64,000 bases of DNA from Amycolatopsis sp. CA-230715 (GTDB lineage Bacteria > Actinomycetota > Actinomycetes > Mycobacteriales > Pseudonocardiaceae): positions 2,479,501 through 2,543,500 of the forward strand of contig NZ_CP059997.1 in assembly GCF_018736145.1 (NCBI RefSeq), given 5' to 3'. Numbering within the stretch: the stretch's first letter is position 1; the number at the start of each line of letters is the position of its first letter. Made by a program: the position numbers and the translations under genes. The notes below the pieces were generated by a model that did not search any database, was not told the origin of the DNA, and saw only the letters and a program-made list of their open reading frames with translations. Positions 43,505-51,006 of the stretch are shown piece by piece.

Positions 43505-44511
43505 TGGTGTGCCTCGTGCGCGCCGGTGGCCGGTTCGGCGTGCACGACGGCGGCGGCCAGGTGCGGCACGGCGGCGGCGAGGTGGCGTTCGACCTCGTGT
43601 GCAAGGCGGTGCGCCGCGTCGATGGTCAACGTGTCGTCCACGGCGACGGCGAGATCGGCGTGCAGGCGGTGCCCGATCCAGCGCATCCGCACGCGATCGA
43701 CGTCGCGGACGCCGGTCACCGCGGCCGCCGCGCGCTCCGCGGTGTCGACGAGCGCCGGATCGACCGCGTCCATCAGGCGCGCGAACACCTGCTTCGCCGC
43801 GTCCCGCACCACGAACACGATCGCCACCGTGATGAGCAGGCCGATGATCGGGTCCGCGAGCGGCCAGCCGAGCGCGCCCCCGGCCGCGCCGAGCACCACG
43901 GCGAGCGAGGTGAACCCGTCGACGCGCGCGTGCAGGCCGTCGGCGACGAGCGCGGCGGAGCCGATGCGGCGGCCGACGGTGATCCGCCACCGCGCCACGA
44001 TCTCGTTGCCAGCGAAGCCGAGCACCCCGGCGATCGCGACGGCCCACAGTCCGGTCACCGGCCGAGGGTGCACGAGCCGGTCCACCGCTTCGTAGCCGGC
44101 GATCACCGCGGAGGCGGCGATGACCAGCACGACCACGACACCGGCCAGGTCTTCGGCGCGCCCGAGGCCGTAGGTGAAGCGCCGCGTGGCCGCGCGCCTG
44201 CCGAGCACGAGCGCGATCCCGACCGGCAACGCGGTCAGCGCGTCGGCGAAGTTGTGGATGGTGTCGCCGAGCAGCGCCACCGAGCCGGTGACCAGCACGA
44301 CCGCGAGCTGCGCGACGGCGGTGGTGAACAACGCGGCGAACGACCACACCAGCGTCCGCACGCCCAGCGCGCTGCTTTCGAGCGCCGTGTCGAACCGGTC
44401 CGCGCTGTCGTGGCTGTGCGGCGAAAGCGCGTGCCGGGCCCGCGCCAGCCAGCCGTGGTGCGCGTGGCCGTGGCCGTGCCCATGCCCGCTCTCGGTGTCG
44501 CGATCGGCCAT
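43501..44511 (-). CDS. cation diffusion facilitator (Zn/Co/Cd exporter)
   Basis: 336 residues. A His-rich start (GHGHGHGHAHHGW) is followed by six predicted helices. The metal-site motif is HNFADALTALPVG in TM2 and DGLHARVDGFTS in TM5, the HD/HD pattern of zinc-type CDF proteins. The C-terminal cytoplasmic domain ends in a His-rich tail (HEAHH). The divergent ArsR gene is probably its metal sensor. ATG at 44511; the frame upstream overlaps the promoter. Confidence 0.9.
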   Translation of the reverse strand: MADRDTESGHGHGHGHAHHGWLARARHALSPHSHDSADRFDTALESSALGVRTLVWSFAALFTTAVAQLAVVLVTGSVALLGDTIHNFADALTALPVGIALVLGRRAATRRFTYGLGRAEDLAGVVVVLVIAASAVIAGYEAVDRLVHPRPVTGLWAVAIAGVLGFAGNEIVARWRITVGRRIGSAALVADGLHARVDGFTSLAVVLGAAGGALGWPLADPIIGLLITVAIVFVVRDAAKQVFARLMDAVDPALVDTAERAAAAVTGVRDVDRVRMRWIGHRLHADLAVAVDDTLTIDAAHRLAHEVERHLAAAVPHLAAAVVHAEPATGAHEAHH

Positions 44512-44575
44512 CACAGCCCCTCCCGGGTAAGGTGTCGCGTTGTGAATCTCCGCTGGACGCGACATATATGCAACG

Positions 44576-44587
44576 ATGTGCGCACAT
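44576..44587. promoter_or_regulatory. palindrome over the arsR-type start codon
   Basis: ATGTGCGCACAT is a perfect 12-base palindrome that contains the ATG. Together with ATATGCA at 44565-44571 it forms a longer imperfect dyad of the type bound by SmtB/NmtR-like metal sensors, located between arsR and the CDF gene. Confidence 0.55.
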
Positions 44588-44935
44588 AAGAACGTATCAG
44601 CTTCGGCAGGCGGCGCGCACCAGGTGGACGGCGCGCAGCTCGGCGTGGCCGCCGAAGTGCTCGCCCACCTCGCCGACCCCACCCGGCTGCACCTGCTCCA
44701 CCTGCTGCGCACCGAGCAGGACGTCAGCACGCTGACCGCGCAGGTCAGCGCGTCGCGGTCCTCGGTGTCCCAGCACCTCGCGCGACTCCGCCTCGCCGGG
44801 CTCGTGCACGTCCGCCGGGACGGGCGCCGGATGTACTACCGCATCACCAGCGACCACCTCTCCGCGCTCGTCGACGAGGCGCTCGGCTACGCCGACCACA
44901 CCGTCCGCGGCATTCCGCACCATCCGCCAACCTGA
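44576..44935 (+). CDS. ArsR/SmtB-family metal-responsive repressor
   Basis: 119 residues. The winged helix is LADPTRLHLLHLLRTEQDVS and VSASRSSVSQHLARLRLAGLV, with wing RDGRRMYYRI. The C-terminal helix has DHLSALVDEALGYADH followed by HHPP, His/Asp residues placed like the alpha-5 metal site of SmtB/CzrA-type zinc sensors. Divergent from the CDF exporter by 64 bp with a palindrome over its start codon, so it most likely represses the exporter and itself until zinc or a similar ion rises. Confidence 0.88.
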   Translation: MCAHKNVSASAGGAHQVDGAQLGVAAEVLAHLADPTRLHLLHLLRTEQDVSTLTAQVSASRSSVSQHLARLRLAGLVHVRRDGRRMYYRITSDHLSALVDEALGYADHTVRGIPHHPPT

Positions 44936-45052
44936 CCCCCATCTGGTCTAGACCACCCGTTAGTAGGTAGTGGGCCGCGCTCGACCGCGGCTATCTTGAG
45001 CCGCACGGCCGCGTTTGTTCCTTTCATCCCACTGTCGAGATGGGAGTTCGTC

Positions 45053-46114
45053 ATGGTCGGTCGGATCACCCGCATGCTCGGGGTCGCGATGGCCGCGGGC
45101 CTCGCCCTGTCACCGATTTCGCCGCTCGCGCCGAGCCCGGCCAGTGCGGCACCGCCGGAAACCTGCGGGGTGAAGTCGAAGCCGTCCGGCAAGGTCCTGC
45201 AGGGGTACTGGGAAAACTGGGACGGCGCGTCGAACGGCGTGCACCCGCCGCTCGGCTGGATCCCGATCACCGACGCGCGCATCGCGCAGCACGGCTACAA
45301 CGTCCTCAACGCCGCGTTCCCGGTGATCAACTCCGACGGCACCGTGCTGTGGGAGGACGGGATGGATTCGACCGTGAAGGTCGCCACCCCGGCCGAGATG
45401 TGCCAGGCGAAGGCGGCGGGCGCGACGATCCTGATGTCGATCGGCGGCGCGACCGCGGGGATCGACCTCAACTCGTCCGCGGTGGCCGACCGGTTCGTCT
45501 CCACGATCGTGCCGATCCTCAAGAAGTACAACTTCGACGGGATCGACATCGACATCGAAACCGGTCTCACCGGCAGCGGGAGCATCACCACGCTTTCGGC
45601 CTCACAGGCCAACCTCATCCGGATCATCGACGGCGTGCTCGGCCAGATGCCGTCGAACTTCGGCCTCACCATGGCGCCCGAGACGGCCTACGTCACCGGG
45701 GGCAGCGTCACCTACGGCTCGATCTGGGGCGCGTACCTGCCGATCGTGAAGAAGTACGCCGACAACGGCAGGCTCTGGTGGCTGAACATGCAGTACTACA
45801 ACGGAAGCATGTACGGCTGCAAGGGCGATTCGTACCAGGCGGGCACCGTGCAGGGATTCACCGTGCAGACGAGCTGCCTCGACACGGGACTCGTCGTGCA
45901 GGGCACCACGATCAAGGTCCCGCTCGACAAGCAGGTCCCCGGCCTGCCCGCACAACCGGGCGCGGGTGGCGGCTACATGTCGACGGGGCTGGTTTCGCAG
46001 GCGTGGAACTCCTTCTCCGGCGGGCTCAAGGGCCTGATGACGTGGTCGCTCAACTGGGACGGCTCGAAGGGTTGGTCCTTCGGGAACAACGTGAAGTCCC
46101 TCCAGGGCCGCTGA
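45053..46114 (+). CDS. secreted GH18 chitinase
   Basis: 353 residues from ATG 45053 (GGGAG upstream). A signal peptide (LGVAMAAGLALSPISPLAPSPASA) leads straight into a GH18 barrel: SIGGAT and the catalytic FDGIDIDIETG (DxxDxDxE, acid Glu). WSLNWDGSKG near the end is the beta-8 Trp motif. There is no chitin-binding domain. It hydrolyses chitin outside the cell. A composite hairpin element lies 26 bp after the stop. Confidence 0.92.
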   Translation: MVGRITRMLGVAMAAGLALSPISPLAPSPASAAPPETCGVKSKPSGKVLQGYWENWDGASNGVHPPLGWIPITDARIAQHGYNVLNAAFPVINSDGTVLWEDGMDSTVKVATPAEMCQAKAAGATILMSIGGATAGIDLNSSAVADRFVSTIVPILKKYNFDGIDIDIETGLTGSGSITTLSASQANLIRIIDGVLGQMPSNFGLTMAPETAYVTGGSVTYGSIWGAYLPIVKKYADNGRLWWLNMQYYNGSMYGCKGDSYQAGTVQGFTVQTSCLDTGLVVQGTTIKVPLDKQVPGLPAQPGAGGGYMSTGLVSQAWNSFSGGLKGLMTWSLNWDGSKGWSFGNNVKSLQGR

Positions 46115-46140
46115 CCGTCCTCTTCGGACTCTTGCGACAT

Positions 46141-46193
46141 GCCCCGAAGGTGGCTTTCAGGGCGCTCAGGTCCCCGAAAGCCACCTTCGGGGG
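46141..46193. repeat. composite double-hairpin element, copy B
   Basis: Units 46141-46163 and 46171-46193 with 7-bp spacer gctcagg. The core reads CCCCGAAGGTGGC... and its complement. It lies between the convergent chitinase and ESX-like genes, with the same geometry as copies A, C and D. Confidence 0.85.
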
Positions 46194-46216
46194 CCTGAGC
46201 GCTTTCGCGCGCGGCG

Positions 46217-46720
46217 TCAGCGGAGCCAGTCGGTGTGAGAGAAGTCGTCGAACTCGTCCGCGGGCGAGCGGTCGCGGCGTCTCGGGGTCCGCCTCGGTTC
46301 TGACGTACCCGCCGGTGGCGCGCTCTGTTCAACGGCGCCTTCTTCTACCGCGGGGCCTTGCTCCGGCGGCTGCGCGGCTTTTTCCTCGGCCTGGCGAATG
46401 GTCGCGTTCAACGCGGCGGCCACGGCGGGATCGTTGTCCACTTTCCCGGAGAGGTAATCGGCCCAGCTGAAGTCGCCCTTGGCCACCTTGGCCGCGAGCT
46501 CCTTCCATTCGGGCGGCGACTGCGGGCCGGTGGCGTACTGCTTGACCATCGCGATCTCCACCGGCGAAGGTGGCTTCTCCTTGCTTTCCACCTCGAAGAG
46601 CTTGCGATCGGCCTCGGCCATCGCGGCTTCCGCCCGGCTCGCGACCTCGTCGAGGTTGCGTTCGGCGGCCACCATGGCGTCGGTCTTCCAGTTGAGCGCC
46701 CAGTCCGGAAGGGCAGGCAT
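46217..46720 (-). CDS. hypothetical protein of an ESX-like cluster
   Basis: 167 residues. The N-terminal half is predicted helical (NLDEVASRAEAAMAEADRKL), the C-terminal half is Pro/Glu/Arg-rich and disordered. No signal peptide and no known domain. It lies 15 bp after the stop of a WXG-like protein on the same strand. Position suggests an accessory or effector of a type VII secretion substrate set. Confidence 0.6.
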   Translation of the reverse strand: MPALPDWALNWKTDAMVAAERNLDEVASRAEAAMAEADRKLFEVESKEKPPSPVEIAMVKQYATGPQSPPEWKELAAKVAKGDFSWADYLSGKVDNDPAVAAALNATIRQAEEKAAQPPEQGPAVEEGAVEQSAPPAGTSEPRRTPRRRDRSPADEFDDFSHTDWLR

Positions 46721-46735
46721 GGCGATGATCCCCTT

Positions 46736-47617
46736 CTACTGCGCGTGCTTGTCGAGCCCGGCGAGCTTGCCGTCGATCTGCTGACTGGCCTCGTCGATCT
46801 TCTTGCGGTTCTCGTCCATCTTCTTCTTGGACTCCTGGAGCTGCCGCCCCACCTCGGCCGCATCGTTCATACTGCCGATCGACGGCACCTTGCCGACGGC
46901 ATCGGCGATAGCCCCGATCTGGTCGAGGTATCCGTTGATTCCTTTGACGAGCTCTTCAAGCGAGCTGTACAGCCCGAGAACCTCTTCGACGAGGTCGATG
47001 AGGTCACCGATCTCGTCTACGTACGGTATCTCGCCATCGGTCAGTAAATCCCAGATGGACTTGAGCTGCCCAGCGACGGGAACAAGCTTCTTACCCAGCT
47101 TGGCCAGCAGGTCAAAGATCTTCTCCAGGAGCTGGACACAGCGGGTGGCGATCTTGATCGCCAAATCCGCAAGCTTGATGAACCCCTTCTGCATCCACTC
47201 GCAACAGCTCTTCGCGACATAGAGCGCCCCCGCCCAGACGGCCTTGGTCAGGCCGATGAAAGCGTCCGCGGCCGCACCATGCCAATCGCGCCCCACGAGG
47301 GTGACGCTGTTGGCGAGCAGGTTGTGCTCGGTGGCCCAGTACATCTGAGCCGCGACGCCCCATGCCTCACCGTTCGCGCGAATACGATTGAAATCTCCTG
47401 CGATCGGGGTGAGCAGTACGTCATACAGGTCCCTGTCGCCGGTGCCTATTCTCGGCCCGATGAACTTCTTGTACACCTTATTGATAAGGTCCGCGAGCGG
47501 ATGTTCGCCCTTCACCACATCGCCGAGGTTGGTATGTGCCACGTCAGGAGGCTTCGGAGTTATCGGATCGACATCTTTCCAAACTCCGCAGACGTTGGGA
47601 GCAGCATAGGCGGACAC
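46736..47617 (-). CDS. WXG100-superfamily-like helical protein, possible ESX substrate
   Basis: About 293 residues from GTG 47617; GTG 47656 would overlap the upstream gene by 38 bp. The middle has RDWHGAAADAFIGLTKAV, the W-x-G turn of ESX-type helical hairpins. The C-terminal 150 residues are strongly helical and amphipathic (LLEKIFDLLAKLGKKL, ESKKKMDENRKKIDEASQQI), probably coiled coil. No toxin motif is recognised. Likely exported or envelope-associated, together with its neighbours. Confidence 0.65.
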   Translation of the reverse strand: MSAYAAPNVCGVWKDVDPITPKPPDVAHTNLGDVVKGEHPLADLINKVYKKFIGPRIGTGDRDLYDVLLTPIAGDFNRIRANGEAWGVAAQMYWATEHNLLANSVTLVGRDWHGAAADAFIGLTKAVWAGALYVAKSCCEWMQKGFIKLADLAIKIATRCVQLLEKIFDLLAKLGKKLVPVAGQLKSIWDLLTDGEIPYVDEIGDLIDLVEEVLGLYSSLEELVKGINGYLDQIGAIADAVGKVPSIGSMNDAAEVGRQLQESKKKMDENRKKIDEASQQIDGKLAGLDKHAQ

Positions 47618-47618
47618 G

Positions 47619-47921
47619 TCAAGACCCCGAACCCGCGCGCGAAATGTGCTGGGCACTCTCGTGGTCGATCCGGCCGTACGCGCTGGCCGAGGTCTCCAGG
47701 CCGACAGCCAGGCTGGTCATCTTTTCAGCGAACTGCTTGTTCGCCTCGGCGCAGACAGAGTTCAAGAGATCCATGGCACCCTGCAACGGAGTCAACGCAC
47801 CGGTGAAGCCCGTTTTATTGGTGCATTCATCGACGATGTAGGTCTGAATCGTCGTGAAATCAGTTGCGAGTTGGCTGATGTAGACGCCGAACTCATACAG
47901 ACGCGTTGGGTCTGTCTTCAT
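47619..47921 (-). CDS. small ESX-like helical protein
   Basis: 100 residues from ATG 47921, with GGAGGAG eight bases upstream. Size and helical hairpin character fit the WXG100/ESAT-6-like superfamily: TRLYEFGVYISQLATDF and TPLQGAMDLLNSVCAEANKQ. It lacks a clear WxG in the turn. First gene of the three-gene minus-strand set, divergent from two lipoprotein genes. Confidence 0.65.
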   Translation of the reverse strand: MKTDPTRLYEFGVYISQLATDFTTIQTYIVDECTNKTGFTGALTPLQGAMDLLNSVCAEANKQFAEKMTSLAVGLETSASAYGRIDHESAQHISRAGSGS

Positions 47922-48013
47922 GTTGCGCACTCCTCCCCGCAGTGTTAAACCAGATTATGCGCACGCGGTAGCGACATGTCAACTCACTGTCAGCGGCAAC
48001 TGGAATCGACTGC

Positions 48014-48019
48014 TAGCAT
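48014..48019 (+). promoter_or_regulatory. -10 element of the lipoprotein pair
   Basis: TAGCAT lies seven bases before ATG 48027, the spacing of a leaderless transcript. Confidence 0.45.
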
Positions 48020-48026
48020 GCTGCAC

Positions 48027-48605
48027 ATGCGTCGACTCGGCCGAACCGGACGGACTTTGACATCCGGGCTCATCATCGTTCTTGCGGCCGCTACGGGTTG
48101 TTCCGGCGTTGTCAACGAAACCAAGCACGCAGAGCGCACACTTCCGATTCCCTCGTCGACCCCAGCCCCACCACCCCCTGTGGCAGCTCCGCCTTCCAGT
48201 AAGGCACCATCCCTGTCCGCCAAAGGATTTGATTGCGTGAAACTTGTCACCAGACAAGAAGTCGAAACCGCACTAAAGGATACGATCGAACCGGACAAGA
48301 CCACGAACAAACCACCAGAAACTTGCTCTTACAGTTCCGCAAACAACAGCCTGGTCACGATATCGCATCTGACTTCGATCCCGGTCGGCCAAGGTATCGG
48401 TACCCTTTTTGAAGGCCATGTTGCACTACGCAACGATTCGACTCAGCAGACACCTCCACTCTGCAGCCTGTTCCCCCAGATCGGTGACCTTGGCGGCGAC
48501 ACCCTCGGCGTCACAGTGCGGAAATTCGGTCAACCCAACCCGTGCGGGATCGCCGACGAACTCGCGCATATCGCATTCACCCGACTCCCACGCGAGGAAC
48601 CATGA
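48027..48605 (+). CDS. DUF3558-like lipoprotein, first of a pair
   Basis: 192 residues from ATG 48027. Lipobox AAATGCSG, then a Pro/Ser-rich linker, then a globular domain. The latter has FDCVKLVTRQEVETAL, a TCSYSS Cys and a final PNPCGIADELAHIAF, matching actinobacterial DUF3558 lipoproteins. Base composition is less GC-rich than the window average, hinting at lower expression or acquisition. The stop overlaps the next start (ATGA). Confidence 0.78.
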   Translation: MRRLGRTGRTLTSGLIIVLAAATGCSGVVNETKHAERTLPIPSSTPAPPPPVAAPPSSKAPSLSAKGFDCVKLVTRQEVETALKDTIEPDKTTNKPPETCSYSSANNSLVTISHLTSIPVGQGIGTLFEGHVALRNDSTQQTPPLCSLFPQIGDLGGDTLGVTVRKFGQPNPCGIADELAHIAFTRLPREEP

Positions 48606-49120
48606 TCGCACGAAAGAAATCAATACTCCTGATCGGACTCACCTGCCTGGCCTTCACCACTGCGTCCTGTTCAGGATCGTCCGAAAACGCCAAGGGAACC
48701 ACGACAACGTCTCCCGCAGCGCCGGTTCCGAGCAAGAACCCTGCTCCCGTTGATTGCACAAAGCTCATGAACAAGCAGGACGCAGAGAACGTACTGAAGA
48801 AAACGGTCAAACCCGACAGCGCCAGAAACAGTCCTCCGAAAACGTGCGCATACTCGGCCGACCGCGCCGTTGTCGCCATCGAGCAACAATCGGAATTCCC
48901 GCCCGCGGCGGGCAAGCCCGAGTCCTTCGAAGGACATGACGCCCGGCGGATGCACCGGCCGGGGAAGATCGCGCTGTGCGATCTGTTCATCGACCTCGGT
49001 GACCGCGGAGGCGGTGTTCTCGGTGTCGTCGTGTCAGACGTGAAAGATGGCGACCTGTGCGGCATCGCGGATAGCGTCGCGCATCTCGCGCTCAGCAGAC
49101 TGCCGCGCCAAGGGTCATGA
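48602..49120 (+). CDS. DUF3558-like lipoprotein, second of a pair
   Basis: 172 residues, a tandem paralogue of the preceding protein: lipobox TTASCSG, VDCTKLMNKQDAENVLKKTV, KTCAYS and DLCGIADSVAHLALSRLP. Both probably sit on the outer face of the membrane. DUF3558 proteins often accompany ESX loci in this order, matching the divergent WXG-like genes. The stop overlaps the stop region of the convergent GH18 gene by 6 bp. Confidence 0.78.
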   Translation: MIARKKSILLIGLTCLAFTTASCSGSSENAKGTTTTSPAAPVPSKNPAPVDCTKLMNKQDAENVLKKTVKPDSARNSPPKTCAYSADRAVVAIEQQSEFPPAAGKPESFEGHDARRMHRPGKIALCDLFIDLGDRGGGVLGVVVSDVKDGDLCGIADSVAHLALSRLPRQGS

Positions 49121-50011
49121 GCCCATTGCGGATTTCACGTTCTGGTACCACGATTCCGGGCCGCCGCCGACGCCGACCGAGTTGAAGTACTCCCAGCCTG
49201 CCACGCCGCCGAGGTCCTGGTGTGCGCCCGCGAGTGAGCGGATCGTGTTCGCCAGTGCACCGGGTTCGACGTAGCCGCCGCAGTTCGCGGGGTTGGTGAC
49301 GGTGCCCGCGACGATGCGTGACGCGGGGAAGGAACCCATGACTCCGTCGTAGTCGCCGGTTCCGCCAAGGCTGCCCCAGCCGCAGTAGAACTGGACGTTG
49401 TACCAGCTTATCTGGCCACCGGCCTGCTTTTCCAGTGTGCGGTAGTCGAATCCGCCGGAGAAGTTCGTCGCCCCGGTCATGTCGGAGGCGACGGGCGCGA
49501 GCGTGACGACGAAGTCGTTGCCGAAATCGGTGCGCAGCTGGGAAATCAGGTGCTGGGTGTCCTCCAGCGAGAACGGTTCCTCGATGTCCAGGTCGACGCC
49601 GTCGAGGTGGTAGGTCCGCAGCGTGTCCCGCAACAATCCGTAGTAGCGGTCGAAGTCCTTGTGCAGATTGGCGTACGACCCGTGCGCGGCGCCGCCGACG
49701 AACGCGCTCACCCGCACCCCGGAATCGTGCAGTGCGGCCAGATCCGACCACATCCGCGTGAACTTCGGCGCCGACGGCGGTTCGTCGTTGAGGTGGACGC
49801 TGCCGTCGTCGTTGAGGTGCAGCGCGCCGACTTCGACATCGGTCGCGATTCCCCGCAGCGGCGCGGGCGAAACGTAGGCACCGTTCGAATACTGGGTCTG
49901 GTAGTAGGCGACGACGTTGCGGCTCGCGGTCGCGGCCGACGCGGTACCGGTGACCGCGGTCGCGGCGAGCGCGGCGGCCGCGCACACGACCGCGGCACGA
50001 ATCGGGAACAT
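49115..50011 (-). CDS. secreted GH18 endo-glycosidase/chitinase-like protein
   Basis: 298 residues from ATG 50011, GGAGGAG seven bases upstream. Signal peptide about 1-27. GH18 motif LDGVDLDIEEPF with the acid Glu intact. Ends at AGWEYFNSVG. It is shorter than chitinase A types and closer to the small GH18 family with endo-N-acetylglucosaminidases. Only distantly related to the chitinase at 45053. Confidence 0.88.
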   Translation of the reverse strand: MFPIRAAVVCAAAALAATAVTGTASAATASRNVVAYYQTQYSNGAYVSPAPLRGIATDVEVGALHLNDDGSVHLNDEPPSAPKFTRMWSDLAALHDSGVRVSAFVGGAAHGSYANLHKDFDRYYGLLRDTLRTYHLDGVDLDIEEPFSLEDTQHLISQLRTDFGNDFVVTLAPVASDMTGATNFSGGFDYRTLEKQAGGQISWYNVQFYCGWGSLGGTGDYDGVMGSFPASRIVAGTVTNPANCGGYVEPGALANTIRSLAGAHQDLGGVAGWEYFNSVGVGGGPESWYQNVKSAMGS

Positions 50012-50101
50012 CGGCAAACTCCTCCGCGAGTGTGTGCGGGACTACGCGAATTCTCCGGCACCGCGAGCCGCGCTGTCCCTACGGTGTGACCGCACGCCGA
50101 A

Positions 50102-50135
50102 GCGGGCGCCCCCTCCGCACTGAGGGGACGCCCGC
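50102..50135 (-). terminator. hairpin terminator of the minus-strand secreted protein gene
   Basis: Arms 50102-50114 and 50123-50135 pair with one mismatch around an 8-base loop, 16 bp after the stop of the gene at 50151. Confidence 0.75.
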
Positions 50136-50150
50136 GAATCGGGGTGCTGG

Positions 50151-50759
50151 TCAGCTGACCTTCGTCTTGCCGAGCACGGCGTCCTGGCTCGGCGGGTCGA
50201 GCGCCAGGTTCACGTCGAACTTCGCCAGCGACGGGTCGGCGGCGTCGGTCGTCACGTGCGAGACCGCCTTCGGGTCGACCGAAGTGGTCGCCTCACCGGG
50301 CTGGATGCCCTGCGGCACGGTGAAGTTCACCTCGCCCTTCGCGGTGAACTTCAGCGTGCCCTCCGCGGGCACCTCGGTGTCCGGGATCGGCATCTTGATC
50401 TGCAGCGGGATCGCCTTGTCGCCGAGCTTGAGGCTCACCGACGCGTCGATCGAGCCGCCGAGCTTCTTCGCACCGACCAGACGCAGGCCGTCCGCGGCAC
50501 TCGTGCCGACATCGGCGTCGAGGCTGAACGGCACCTTGAGCTGCTGACCGATCTTCGCCTCGGCGGGAATGTCGACGTGCACGACCGTCTTCACGGTCTG
50601 GTCACCGATGATCGGGAAGGCGCCCTTCCAGTCCAGCGGCTTGTCGGCAGCGCTGGCAGCGCCAGCACCGAGCACCGTCATCACGGTGGCGGCCGCGGCG
50701 GCGAGCACACCGGCCCTGGCGAACAGGCGACCGCGGGGACGCATCGTCGTTACTGTCAC
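50151..50759 (-). CDS. secreted DUF6801-like protein
   Basis: 202 residues from GTG 50759, chosen because AAGGAG lies six bases upstream; other in-frame starts lack a site. Signal peptide ends near GAGAASA. The mature protein is beta-rich with PLDWKGAFPIIGDQTVKT and repeated Val/Thr patches, like DUF6801-type secreted proteins of actinobacteria. No catalytic motif. Strong RBS and terminator suggest good expression. Confidence 0.72.
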   Translation of the reverse strand: MTVTTMRPRGRLFARAGVLAAAAATVMTVLGAGAASAADKPLDWKGAFPIIGDQTVKTVVHVDIPAEAKIGQQLKVPFSLDADVGTSAADGLRLVGAKKLGGSIDASVSLKLGDKAIPLQIKMPIPDTEVPAEGTLKFTAKGEVNFTVPQGIQPGEATTSVDPKAVSHVTTDAADPSLAKFDVNLALDPPSQDAVLGKTKVS

Positions 50760-51006
50760 ATCCAGCTCCTTCATCATTGAATGAACGCGGAACAGCTGAA
50801 ACTCTTGGCAGAGAACCGGGCCCGGATCTGGAAAGGACGGTAGTGGGTAATTAATCCAGTGGGCAAGCCCACGGTGTGATTTTCACTTTTCACACCGAGA
50901 TCCGTCATCGGCGCACGAGAATCGGAAAAGCAGATTGTCACGCGAGCGCGAATGCGGAACAAATTTTGTCTTCGGCACACTTACGCAAGTGAGCAAAATG
51001 GACGGG

